Positions 1 through 9,266 of a stretch of 64,000 nucleotides of DNA are shown here, one piece after another. The DNA is taken from positions 62,001 to 126,000 of the forward strand of contig JADJYC010000007.1 in the NCBI GenBank assembly GCA_016719925.1, given 5' to 3'. Numbering within the stretch: position 1 is the stretch's first letter; each line of letters starts with the position of its first letter. The notes under the pieces are model-generated. The model was not told where the DNA came from, made no database searches, and saw only the letters and a list, made by a program, of their open reading frames with translations. The stretch is from Crocinitomicaceae bacterium (lineage in GTDB: Bacteria; Bacteroidota; Bacteroidia; Flavobacteriales_D; Crocinitomicaceae). Position numbers and translations under genes: made by a program.

Positions 1-1042
1 AATCTTTTTTTGCAGCAACAGAAACCTGACTCAATCCGCCAATACCATAGAATGTAAACACTCCTGCTTTTTTTGTCGGGAAATTAAATTTGTATGTGAG
101 ATCATGAAAAAGCGGCAAGGTATTTCCGGCAACATCCAAACCTATTTTTTCAAAAACTCCGGTAGTCGAATACCGGTAATTAATCAGGTAAGAAGATTTA
201 TTTTCTTTGGAGATCGGTCCTTCTGTATTAGCCTCCAGTCCAATGAACCCTGCCTGAAAAGAGAACTCTCTTTTTTCTTCATTTCCGGTTCTTAGTTTAA
301 CATCAAAAACTCCTGACATGGCATTTCCATATTCAGCCGGAAAAGCTCCGGTAAAAAAATCTGAATTTCGAATTACGTTTACACTTAAAATACTCATTCC
401 TCCGCCTGAACTTCCGCTGCTGGCAAGGTGATTCAGATTAGGAACTTCAACACCTTCCAGTCTCCACAGAAATCCTTTGGAAGAATTTCCGCGGATAACC
501 ATGTCATTTGAAATACCGCCACCGGTAACTCCGGCGTATGATTGGGCAATGCGTGAAATATCTCCGTTGAAACTTCCTGAAAAACGGCTGGCTTCATCAA
601 TGGTAAAAGACCGTGCTCCCGGTCCGGCCATCTCATTAATTGGTTCTCCTTTTACAGGATTTGCCTTCACCTCTACTTCACCCAGAGATTTTAATGATTC
701 GGTCATTTCAATCGTGAGTGTTACTTCTTTTCCGGCACCAACTAAAATTTCATTCAGCACCAGTTCTTCATAACCGGTATAAGTAACCCGAATAGTATGT
801 CTGCCAATTGGAACATTTTCAATTCTGAAATTTCCTTCCAGATCAGAAGTGCATCCCAGCAAAGGATCTGTATTGAGAATCACAACTTTTGCTCCAATCA
901 GCGGCAGTTTAGAATCACGGTCAATCACTGATCCCCTGACTGTTTGTGAAGATTGTGAAAAAGAACTGAAACTAAAAAACACAAATAATATTCCGGCAAA
1001 AAATGCCACCGGTTTCTGAATTTGTGTCTGGAAAAAATACAT
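1..1042 (-). CDS. TonB-dependent receptor, N-terminal part (cut by window start)
   Basis: This outer-membrane receptor reads open through the window edge, so only about 347 N-terminal residues are visible. A signal peptide ends near residue 30 (FSFSSFSQ). It is followed by a carboxypeptidase-regulatory-like domain (about 34-118, with GSVIDRDSKLPLIGAKV) and then a plug domain (about 150-260, with VIRGNSSKGFLWRLEGVEV and the typical GAFPAEYGNAMSGVFDV). These are standard for Bacteroidota receptors that import large ligands with TonB energy. The ATG lies 7 bases behind the stop of the short-chain dehydrogenase gene, so the three minus-strand genes from 2819 downward look like one operon. The substrate cannot be told from this part, because the barrel is outside the window. 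Confidence 0.9.
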   Translation of the reverse strand, partial: MYFFQTQIQKPVAFFAGILFVFFSFSSFSQSSQTVRGSVIDRDSKLPLIGAKVVILNTDPLLGCTSDLEGNFRIENVPIGRHTIRVTYTGYEELVLNEILVGAGKEVTLTIEMTESLKSLGEVEVKANPVKGEPINEMAGPGARSFTIDEASRFSGSFNGDISRIAQSYAGVTGGGISNDMVIRGNSSKGFLWRLEGVEVPNLNHLASSGSSGGGMSILSVNVIRNSDFFTGAFPAEYGNAMSGVFDVKLRTGNEEKREFSFQAGFIGLEANTEGPISKENKSSYLINYRYSTTGVFEKIGLDVAGNTLPLFHDLTYKFNFPTKKAGVFTFYGIGGLSQVSVAAKKD

Positions 1043-1049
1043 GAAAATT

Positions 1050-1727
1050 TTATGGAGTGGAAAGTGAAACAGGAATTACTTTTCCGTTGATCCACTGATT
1101 TGCATTGAGTGAAAAATCAGAAATGAATGCAGCCATTTCATTTGCACTCACGGGAGCCTTATATCCGGGAAAAGCTTCATTCAGCATTTCTGTCTGCGCA
1201 GCACCCAGCGCAAGACAATTCACCGCAATTTTTTTGTCTTTCAGTTCTTCAGCAAGACATTCAGAAAATGATGCAACAGCTGCTTTACTTGAACTGTAAA
1301 CACTCAAACCTGAAAACTTAGCACTTCCCTGAAATCCACCCATGGAACCTATGTTGACAATGTGAGATCCCGCTTTTAATAATGGAATAACAGCCTGACA
1401 AATTTCCATCAGACCAAAAACATTTACCCGGTAAACCGCTTCCATTTCTGATCTGGTAATTTTTTCAAACGGTTTATTGACGAGCAATCCTGCATTATTA
1501 ATCACAATATCCGGATTAAACTGATGACGTTTGAAAATTTCAGCAGCCAGCTGAGAGACATTATTTTTTTCCAGATCAAATTGCTCAGCAATCAGATTGG
1601 GGTGATTTAATTTTTTGAGCGCGGAAGTATTTCTTGTAAGCACAAGAACTTTATTTTCTTCAGAGAGAATGTGCGCAAGTTGTTCTCCTATTCCCCTGCC
1701 TGCTCCGGTAATTAAAATCTGTTTCAT
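1050..1727 (-). CDS. SDR-family NAD(P)-dependent oxidoreductase
   Basis: A 225-residue classical short-chain dehydrogenase/reductase. The Rossmann motif TGAGRGIG is at residues 7-14, NNAG follows the fourth strand, a catalytic Ser sits in NIGSMGG, and the active-site YSSSK follows. It is somewhat short for the family (about 240-260), and the C-terminal substrate loop is compact. The enzyme is cytosolic and the substrate is unknown. It sits 27 bases behind the ferredoxin-reductase-like gene and 7 bases ahead of the TonB receptor, which suggests co-transcription. The neighbours do not identify a pathway. Confidence 0.88.
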   Translation of the reverse strand: MKQILITGAGRGIGEQLAHILSEENKVLVLTRNTSALKKLNHPNLIAEQFDLEKNNVSQLAAEIFKRHQFNPDIVINNAGLLVNKPFEKITRSEMEAVYRVNVFGLMEICQAVIPLLKAGSHIVNIGSMGGFQGSAKFSGLSVYSSSKAAVASFSECLAEELKDKKIAVNCLALGAAQTEMLNEAFPGYKAPVSANEMAAFISDFSLNANQWINGKVIPVSLSTP

Positions 1728-1754
1728 ACTTCAATAATTACCGATTTGCTGCTA

Positions 1755-2819
1755 CTAATATTCGTCAAAAGAAATCACCACATTTTCAGAAGTTGGATGA
1801 GCCTGACAGGTAAGAATAAATCCTTCTTCTACTTCATCCGGCTCCAGCGCATAATTGAGATCCATTTTTGCGGTTCCTTTCATTACCTTGGCTTTGCAGG
1901 TACAGCAAACTCCACCTTTACATGAAAAAGGGACATCCGCTCCGGCATCCTGAGCAGCCTGCAGGACAGATTTTCCGGCTGTGTTTAACTTAAATACAAA
2001 CGACTCATCATCCATTATCACTGTGACAGTTGCTTCAACATTTTCAGCTGGTTTTGATTCTGCAACAGGCTCTGCAGCTGTTGCTGTAAACAATTCAAAA
2101 TGAATTTTTGCAGCAGGAACACCTTTGGAAACAAAATAATCTTTTACAGTCATTATCATCTCCTGAGGTCCGCAGGAATATATTCCATCAATTGAAACAC
2201 CCGCAAGCGGACCGCTGAAAATTGCTTCACATTTTGCTTTATCTATTCGACCTGTTGCCAGATCATTTTCTCCATTCTGACGGGTATAGATAAAAGTTAA
2301 TTTGAAATTTTGATTTGCAGCAGCTAACTGAGTCAGTTCATTTTTGAAAATCACATCATTTTCCTGCTTATTGGAATAGTATAAATAAACGGTGCTTTTC
2401 TTTTCAAGTGTCAGAATAGATTTGATCATTGAAATAACCGGAGTTATTCCTGAACCGGCAGCAAAAAACACGTAGTTTTTCTGATTGAACGGCTCTGGAT
2501 TAATCAGGAATGAACCCATTGGAGGCATTACATCCAGTGAATCACCGATTTTCAAAGTCTTGGTTGCGAAATTGGAAAACAATCCGTTTTCAATTGCTTT
2601 CACAGCAACCCTTAATTCTTTTTCAGAGGGACTTGCACAAATGGAATAAGAACGTCTGACATCCTGACCACCGATATTAGTGCGTAAGGTTAGGTACTGT
2701 CCCGGTTTAAATTTGAATTCGGGTAACAATCCAACAGGCAAACTGAATGCAATAGAAACGGTATCTGCAGTTTCTTTTCTGATATCCTGAACTTTGAGTG
2801 AATGAAATTTTGTGCTCAT
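1755..2819 (-). CDS. Ferredoxin--NAD(P) reductase with C-terminal 2Fe-2S domain (PaaE-like)
   Basis: A 354-residue flavin reductase. An FAD-binding barrel carries RRSYSI at residues 55-60, an NAD(P)-binding domain carries GSGITP at 122-127, and a C-terminal plant-type ferredoxin domain holds C-x4-C-x2-C (Cys300, 305, 308) plus Cys338. This is the order found in PaaE, the reductase of phenylacetyl-CoA epoxidase, and in related oxygenase reductases. It moves electrons from NAD(P)H through FAD to 2Fe-2S and on to a partner. No PaaABCD oxygenase subunits lie nearby, so the partner is unknown and the name paaE is not assigned. It is first in an apparent three-gene operon with an SDR and a TonB receptor. 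Confidence 0.85.
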   Translation of the reverse strand: MSTKFHSLKVQDIRKETADTVSIAFSLPVGLLPEFKFKPGQYLTLRTNIGGQDVRRSYSICASPSEKELRVAVKAIENGLFSNFATKTLKIGDSLDVMPPMGSFLINPEPFNQKNYVFFAAGSGITPVISMIKSILTLEKKSTVYLYYSNKQENDVIFKNELTQLAAANQNFKLTFIYTRQNGENDLATGRIDKAKCEAIFSGPLAGVSIDGIYSCGPQEMIMTVKDYFVSKGVPAAKIHFELFTATAAEPVAESKPAENVEATVTVIMDDESFVFKLNTAGKSVLQAAQDAGADVPFSCKGGVCCTCKAKVMKGTAKMDLNYALEPDEVEEGFILTCQAHPTSENVVISFDEY

Positions 2820-3087
2820 GCCTGATTTTCTCTAAAAATTTGGATGCGAAATTAACAATTTATAGGGAAATAACAGACAGATGATTTTTCATGATCGTTT
2901 TCAACTATTCCGGATATCAATAAAACCATGCGTTTTCGAAGTAATAATGCTCATGTCCGGTATCTTAAAAATACCTTTATTTTGTGAATAAACTAATTCA
3001 TAATTTTCACCTCAGAATAACTAATTTTGAAACTTTAAAAATCCCAAAACATTACATCAGATAATTTGCTTCAATTTAAATTTATTA

Positions 3088-5040
3088 ATGACAAAAAATA
3101 TCCTTTTTCCGTTCCTTGTTTTTTCCTGCTTTTTTTCAGTTTCAGCTCAAAAAGATATCGATCTGAAAAGTTATCAGCAGAAATTCAAGAATGACATGGG
3201 TGTTGTGCTGAATCACACCCTGTCAGTTGTAATTAAAGTGAATGCAAAAACCGGTGAGCTGGATATTTTTGAAACAGATCATGAAGAAATCCTTTATTTG
3301 CAAAACAGTGCCAGATTTTATACTGATCAGAGTATTTCACTTTCTGAATTTTTTGAATCAATTGAACACATCAGTGCAACACTTATTAAAGCTGATGGCA
3401 AAAAAGTTAAACTGAAAAGTGAAGATTTCAGAACTGTTGACTCTCCGCCAAGCAGCTGGGTTTTTCACGACGATGATAAAGAAGTGGTTTTTGATTTTAT
3501 TGAGTTAAGAGAAGGATACAGAACAGTTATAGACTATACCAAAAAAGTAAAAAGGCCTGAATTTTTTGATGTGTTTCATTTTTTAGGCGGATATCCGATA
3601 GAACAATCAGTGATTAGGATTTCATTTCCTGCATCAGTGAAAATCAACTTTTATGAAAGAGCTTTTAAAAACGCCGGAATTGTAAAAACAGATTTAACAG
3701 ATAAAAAAGGAATCAGAACAATTACCTGGGAATACAAAAATGTTCCGGCTTATAAATCAGAAAGCGGCAGCACCACCATCAGCAATCATATCCCGCATAT
3801 TGTTGCACAGATTGTTTCCTATGAATATGACGGCGAAACAAAAAAACTGATTGGCTCTGTTGAAGAACTGCATACTTTTTATGAAGAGTTTTTATTGCTG
3901 AAAGAAGATGAATCAAACCGCCGTGAAATCAATGATGTGACCCGCTCATTAATTGAAGGTAAAACAACTGAACTTGAAAAAATGGACACCATTTACAGAT
4001 GGGTTCAGACACACATCAAATACATTGCATTTGAAGATGGTATAAATGGTTATGTTCCCCGCCCATGCAGCATGGTGATGAAAAACAGATTTGGTGATTG
4101 CAAAGACATGAGCAATCTGCTGGTTGAAATGCTAGCATTTGCTGAAGTTAAAAATGCTTATGTTGCCTGGGTGGGAACAAATGACATACCCTATCAGATG
4201 AGTGAAATTCCATCTCCGCTGACATGCAATCATGTTATTTGTGTGGTTGAAAAACCAGAAGGCGGATATTATTATCTGGATGCTACAGGTTCAGAAATGG
4301 GATACCTTACTCCTCCTGAGGGAATTCAGGAAAAAGAAATTCTGATTCACAAAGGTACCGGCAAATTTGAATTATATAAAGTTCCGGCTGTGGATGCAGA
4401 TAAAAATTATTTCAGAACGCGCATTGATTATACATTTACAGAGGGAGACTCTATTCGCGGAAAAGGCATTGATTATTTAGGAGGATACGAGCGTGAATCG
4501 CGCAGTTATGATCTGAAAAATCTGGAAGAATCAGATTTGTATGATTACGTTAAAGACATTTGTCTGGGAGGCCGGAACAGATTTACCTTATTGGATTATG
4601 AAATAAAAAATCTGGAAAACAACAACGATGAATTACAGCTGGAATATTCTTTTTCTGTAGACAATCTTTTAATTCAAAACGGCAATGAATATTACCTCAA
4701 TCCGATTCTTTTCAAACCCAGAGTAACGCAATATAATGAAGGAGATTTCATCTATGACCGAGCTAAAGATCATCACAGAACAGTCGACTATGAATTCAGA
4801 TTTACTATCCCTCAGGGATATCAGTTAAAGCATTTACCACAGGGCAATCAATATGAGCACAAGGATGGTCTGTTTACATTCAGTTCAGACTTTAAAGTTG
4901 AAAATAATGTGGTGATTGTTTCTTTGAAATATCAGTATCATCTGCTGTTAATTCCTCCTTCTCTTTTCAATGACTGGAATGCGTTTTCAGACAGCATCAA
5001 CATGACAACCACCCAAAATATTGTTTTGACAAAAATGTAA
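3088..5040 (+). CDS. Secreted DUF3857 and transglutaminase-like domain protein
   Basis: 650 residues with a signal peptide ending at about residue 20 (FFSVSAQ). The N-terminal half matches the DUF3857 pattern, including FDFIELREGY. The centre is a transglutaminase/protease-like fold with a complete triad: Cys338 in FGDCKDMSNLL, His382 in CNHVICVVE and Asp398 in YYLDATGSEMG. The C-terminal part is beta-rich, like the DUF3858 segment often found in such proteins. It should be periplasmic or surface-located. The physiological reaction of this family is not established. The next gene starts 4 bases downstream and is a paralogue of the same length (650 residues), so the two form a tandem pair. Confidence 0.88.
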   Translation: MTKNILFPFLVFSCFFSVSAQKDIDLKSYQQKFKNDMGVVLNHTLSVVIKVNAKTGELDIFETDHEEILYLQNSARFYTDQSISLSEFFESIEHISATLIKADGKKVKLKSEDFRTVDSPPSSWVFHDDDKEVVFDFIELREGYRTVIDYTKKVKRPEFFDVFHFLGGYPIEQSVIRISFPASVKINFYERAFKNAGIVKTDLTDKKGIRTITWEYKNVPAYKSESGSTTISNHIPHIVAQIVSYEYDGETKKLIGSVEELHTFYEEFLLLKEDESNRREINDVTRSLIEGKTTELEKMDTIYRWVQTHIKYIAFEDGINGYVPRPCSMVMKNRFGDCKDMSNLLVEMLAFAEVKNAYVAWVGTNDIPYQMSEIPSPLTCNHVICVVEKPEGGYYYLDATGSEMGYLTPPEGIQEKEILIHKGTGKFELYKVPAVDADKNYFRTRIDYTFTEGDSIRGKGIDYLGGYERESRSYDLKNLEESDLYDYVKDICLGGRNRFTLLDYEIKNLENNNDELQLEYSFSVDNLLIQNGNEYYLNPILFKPRVTQYNEGDFIYDRAKDHHRTVDYEFRFTIPQGYQLKHLPQGNQYEHKDGLFTFSSDFKVENNVVIVSLKYQYHLLLIPPSLFNDWNAFSDSINMTTTQNIVLTKM

Positions 5041-5044
5041 TAGT

Positions 5045-6997
5045 ATGCGATCAATTATCACCTTGTTTTTAGTATCATTTTTTGTCTCCTCAAACGCGCA
5101 AAAATTCCCGCTATTTGAAAATTATCAATGGGAGAAAAATCCGGTGTGGAGTGAAAACACCGAAAAAGACGCACTGTATTATTACAGTAAATATCTGCTG
5201 GCTATTGAGTATGAATTTGATGATTATTACGGTAAATATTATAAATACAAAACAGAGCATTACCGTGTAAAACTGAACTCACATATAGCTATTGAAGAGT
5301 TTAATAAAATGTATATTTCCATGGAGAATGCGGTTAGTCTGAAAAATATTAAGGCCCGTGTAATCAAGTCTGACGAGACAGTGGAATTCAAACCGAAAGT
5401 AGAAGAGTTTTACAGTGATGACGTGTCACAACAGTATTACTATTTTCCTATAGAAGGAATTGAAATCGGTGATGAGATAGAAATACTCTACACGTTAAAA
5501 ATGGAATCAGCGGTAGATGGTGATCAGTTTTTCTTTCAGGGAGAAATGCCTATTTACAATTTTGATTTTCATTTCATCGGACCCAATGATGCCTATTTCA
5601 GTTTTCTGCCCAACGGCGGATTTCCAAAACCGGAGCTTGTAGATTCAATTAAGCACAGACATCAGTGGACCTGTCATCTGGATACCATAGATGCCTACAA
5701 AGCGGAATATTTTTCAGAGTATAACAACAGTGCAATGAAACTGGACGTCACACTCAGAGGCTTTGACAATGCAGGTGACCGCAGTTATTCTCCTTATGAA
5801 AATATTGAAAAAGATCTCAATGCCGTTTACAACATTCCGTTAAAAGGAAAAGATCAGAAAAGTATCCGTGCGCTGAGCATAAAACTTGGAATTTCACAAC
5901 GCACCAGAACAGAGGAAAAAATAAGAATTATTGAAAACTATATTAAGATGAACATTGTTAATGCCAATGTTTTATTTGGTACTTCAATGACCACAATTAT
6001 TGAAACTGAACGCGCAAGTTCCATTGGTACTATTCAATTATTCATGGCCATGTTTTATGAAAACGATATCCGGTTTGAATATGGATTTACTTCTGACCGT
6101 TATGATACTCATTTTAGCAGTGAAATAGAATCCATGCATTTTTTACAGAGCTATATTTTTTATTTTCCGGATGTTGACAAATATCTCGCTCCGCTTGATT
6201 TCAGCTCACGTCTGGGTTATTTGAGTGAAGACTGGATTCCAAATAACGCCTTGTTGTTTACCATGAAACAATATCCGATTCCCGTTACACGTGGTTCCAT
6301 CAAATCAATTCCGGCCACTTCTGCAAGACAAAATCTGGACAGTACCATTGTAACAATTCGTGTAGGCAGTGATTACCGTAGTTTTGAAATTGAAATAGAA
6401 AGACATCTGACAGGTTATGAAGCAGGTGAATTTCAGACCTACTATTTTCTCTTTAACGATGCAAAAAAAGAATCCAAAGGAGAAGAATTGCTGGATGTAC
6501 TCAATGATAATTCAACCTTTAAAGTTACATCCCTGCAAAACTTTTCACCTGAAGATGCTTTTGTAAAACCACTTATTGTTAAAGGTCATGTCACTGAACT
6601 ACATGTTCCGTTAATAGAATTTGCCGGTGATGTAATGATCTTTAAACTCGGACATTTGTTTGGTGAATACACATCGTTAAAAGAAATTGACCGTAAAAAA
6701 CATGATTTTGTTTTTGGCAATCCTTTTTCCAGTTCTACAACTATACACGTTGTTTTTCCTGAAGGAAGTCAGGTGAAAGTTCCTCAGGAAATTCAGCAAT
6801 CGGATGACCTGTTTGAGCACCCGGAAATCAAAATCAGTTCAAAAATGGAAATCAATGGTAACAAGGTAACATATATCCACGGATCACAATTTGATCAAAA
6901 TCAATACAGCATCGAAATGAAGGACGTTATGAAAGATGTTTTTGTTTTCTGGAATTCACTTCATAAAATGAATTTACTGGTTCAGAAAGCGCAATAA
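5045..6997 (+). CDS. Secreted DUF3857 protein with degenerate transglutaminase core
   Basis: 650 residues with a signal peptide (FFVSSNAQ). It has the DUF3857 architecture of its upstream neighbour but not its catalytic residues. Where the twin has FGDCKDMSNLL, this protein has RASSIGTIQLF, with Ile327 at about the Cys position. The His position reads LQSYIFYF, and only the Asp region (YLAPLDFSS) is kept. It is therefore most likely a non-catalytic binding or scaffold partner. The start codon follows the upstream stop by 4 bases, so translation is probably coupled. The alignment was done by eye, so exact residue equivalence is approximate, but no GDC-like motif occurs in the region. Confidence 0.82.
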   Translation: MRSIITLFLVSFFVSSNAQKFPLFENYQWEKNPVWSENTEKDALYYYSKYLLAIEYEFDDYYGKYYKYKTEHYRVKLNSHIAIEEFNKMYISMENAVSLKNIKARVIKSDETVEFKPKVEEFYSDDVSQQYYYFPIEGIEIGDEIEILYTLKMESAVDGDQFFFQGEMPIYNFDFHFIGPNDAYFSFLPNGGFPKPELVDSIKHRHQWTCHLDTIDAYKAEYFSEYNNSAMKLDVTLRGFDNAGDRSYSPYENIEKDLNAVYNIPLKGKDQKSIRALSIKLGISQRTRTEEKIRIIENYIKMNIVNANVLFGTSMTTIIETERASSIGTIQLFMAMFYENDIRFEYGFTSDRYDTHFSSEIESMHFLQSYIFYFPDVDKYLAPLDFSSRLGYLSEDWIPNNALLFTMKQYPIPVTRGSIKSIPATSARQNLDSTIVTIRVGSDYRSFEIEIERHLTGYEAGEFQTYYFLFNDAKKESKGEELLDVLNDNSTFKVTSLQNFSPEDAFVKPLIVKGHVTELHVPLIEFAGDVMIFKLGHLFGEYTSLKEIDRKKHDFVFGNPFSSSTTIHVVFPEGSQVKVPQEIQQSDDLFEHPEIKISSKMEINGNKVTYIHGSQFDQNQYSIEMKDVMKDVFVFWNSLHKMNLLVQKAQ

Positions 6998-7189
6998 AAA
7001 ACGGCGTTTTAAAGCGTGAACTGTCCGTTCAAAAAAAGGATATTTCAGGTATCTATTTCTGAGCACCGCCACAGGCGTGAGTTCTGACCCCTTTTAAGAG
7101 AGAAAAACCGACTCATTTTCATGTTAATTTTATGTTGAAAACTACCCTATTTTGACAGGATAAAAAATAGTATTTCAGCGTTGAATTAG

Positions 7190-7197
7190 TATCTTTG
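7190..7197 (+). promoter_or_regulatory. Putative -7 promoter box of gyrB
   Basis: TATCTTTG matches the Bacteroidota -7 consensus TAnnTTTG exactly, 48 bases ahead of the ATG. No TTTG or TTG is seen at the usual -33 distance, so only the -7 element is supported. Confidence 0.4.
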
Positions 7198-7199
7198 TC

Positions 7200-7221
7200 A
7201 ACCCCTGAATAATAAAGGGGT
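7200..7221 (+). promoter_or_regulatory. Hairpin at the gyrB transcription start region
   Basis: AACCCCT and AGGGGTT form a perfect 7-bp stem with an 8-base loop, 24 bases ahead of the gyrB ATG and 3 bases behind the -7 box. No T-run follows, so it is not an intrinsic terminator. It would lie at the extreme 5' end of the mRNA, where it could stabilise the transcript or respond to supercoiling. Confidence 0.4.
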
Positions 7222-7245
7222 TTCAAGCAAATTTTACAAGCAGTT

Positions 7246-9197
7246 ATGAGCGAAGAAAACAAAACAAAATCGTATTCAGCAGACAGCATTCAGGCGTTAG
7301 AAGGAATGGAGCACGTTCGTATGCGTCCATCCATGTATATCGGCGACATTGGAATACGTGGTTTGCATCACCTTGTTTATGAGGTAGTGGATAACTCTAT
7401 TGATGAGGCAATGGCCGGCCATTGTACGCATATTGAAGTAACCATTCTGGAAGGAAACGGAATTAAAGTTGTGGATAACGGCCGTGGTATTCCCGTTGAC
7501 ATGCACAAAAAAGAAGGAGTTTCTGCGCTTGAAGTAGTAATGACTAAAATTGGTGCAGGTGGTAAATTTGATAAAGACAGCTATAAAGTTTCCGGTGGTT
7601 TGCATGGTGTCGGAGTATCTGTTGTGAATGCATTGTCACGTCACCTGCGTGCTGATGTATACAGAGAAAGTAAAGCATTTGTTCAGGAATATGAAAGAGG
7701 AAAAGCTTTATATCCGGTAAAAGAAAATGGTAAATCAACCAGCAACGGAACAACGGTTACCTTTTTTCCTGATCCGCAGATTTTTGAAGATCTCGAATAC
7801 AGCTATGATACGCTGGCATCCCGCATGCGTGAGCTTTCATTTCTGAATAAAGGACTGACAATTTCTATTTGTGATGAACGTTCAACTGATGAAGAAGGCA
7901 AATACAAAAAGAAGTTTTTGTTTCAAAAGACGGTCTGAGTGAATTTGTGAGATTCCTGGATGAAAACCGGGTACCTTTAATTGAAAAAGTCATTCACATT
8001 GAAGGTGAGAAACATGGCATACCTGTTGAAGTTGCTTTGGTTTACAATACTTCATTTGCTGAAAATCTGCATACGTATGTAAATAACATCAATACACATG
8101 AAGGCGGAACACACCTTTCAGGTTTCAGAAGAGGTTTAACTGCCACACTCAAAAAATATGCTGAAGATTCAGGAATGCTCAGCAAACTGAAATTCGATAT
8201 TAACGGAGATGATTTCCGTGAAGGACTGACTGCTGTAATTTCAGTTAAAGTTGCTGAACCGCAATTTGAAGGTCAGACAAAAACCAAATTAGGAAATAAA
8301 GAAGTAACTGCACCCGTTAGTCAGGCAGTGAGTGAAATGGTTGCAAACTACCTGGAAGAACATCCAAAAGATGCCAGACTGATAGTTGAGAAAGTGATTC
8401 TTGCTGCTCAGGCCCGTCATGCCGCCCATAAAGCACGTGAGCTGGTACAGCGTAAAAGCGTTCTTACCGGATCAGGCTTACCTGGAAAACTCGCTGACTG
8501 TTCTTCCAAAGACGCTGCAGAATGTGAGATTTATCTGGTTGAGGGAGATTCAGCAGGTGGAACTGCTAAACAAGGACGTGACCGTCACTTTCAGGCAATC
8601 ATGCCGTTGAGAGGAAAAATTCTGAACGTGGAAAAAGCCATGCAGCATAAGATTTTTGAGAATGAAGAAATCAAAAATATCTACACCGCGCTTGGAGTAA
8701 AAATCGGTACAGAAGAAGATGACCGTGAACTGAACATCGAAAAATTAAGATATCACAAGATTATTATCATGTGCGATGCCGACGTAGACGGTTCTCACAT
8801 CGAAACATTAATTCTTACTTTCTTCTTCCGTCACATGCGTAAACTGATTGAACATGGATACGTTTATATTGCTACTCCACCGCTCTATCAGGTGAAAAAA
8901 GGAAAACGTGCTGAGTATGCATGGAATGATGATCAGCGTGACAGATTAATAATGGAAATGAAAGGTGCAGGAGCAGATTCTTCAGTAACTGTGCAACGTT
9001 ACAAAGGTCTTGGAGAGATGAACGCTGAGCAGTTATGGGAAACCACCATGACGCCGGATGGCCGAACTTTAAGACAGGTTAAAATTGAAGATGATATTGC
9101 TACAGACAGAACATTCTCTATGCTGATGGGTGATGAAGTTCCACCTAGAAGAGAATTCATCGAGAAAAATGCCAAATACGCAAACATTGATATTTAA
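7246..9197 (+). CDS. gyrB: DNA gyrase subunit B (one-base frameshift in this sequence)
   Basis: ATP-dependent type II topoisomerase B subunit, which pairs with GyrA to introduce negative supercoils. The ATPase domain shows VVDNSIDEAMAGH, DNGRGIPVDMH and GGLHGVGVSVVNALS. The Toprim domain shows YLVEGDSAGGTAKQGRDR and DADVDGSHIETLIL, and the C-terminus has QRYKGLGEMN. The reading frame breaks at the A5 run 7906-7910. Frame 1 ends at 7938, and the rest (from about 7908) is in the -1 frame. One extra A restores a continuous 650-residue protein, the normal Bacteroidota length, reading KYKKEVFVSKDG across the join. gyrB is essential, so a sequencing error is likelier than a true mutation. Confidence 0.95.
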
Positions 9198-9218
9198 TAA
9201 AGGTTTAATTTAAGTTAG

Positions 9219-9256
9219 AAAAACCCGGACTGTCTTAATTGATAGCCGGGTTTTTT
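9219..9256 (+). terminator. Rho-independent terminator behind gyrB, probably bidirectional
   Basis: AAAAACCCGG pairs with CCGGGTTTTTT around a 17-base partly paired loop, 22 bases after the gyrB stop. The minus strand also reads a G+C stem followed by five T, so it can also end the convergent minus-strand operon that stops at 9267. Confidence 0.85.
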
Positions 9257-9266
9257 GTTTTCAGAT

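Noticed and set aside
477..773. Plus-strand open frames inside the TonB receptor region
   Set aside because: They lie opposite a clear receptor with signal peptide, regulatory domain and plug, and show no protein family features.
6998..7080. Possible terminator behind the second DUF3857 gene
   Set aside because: AAAAC-GGC-GTTTT has only a 5-bp weak stem, and the CGCC/GGCG hairpin near 7070 lacks a T-run, so neither is convincing.
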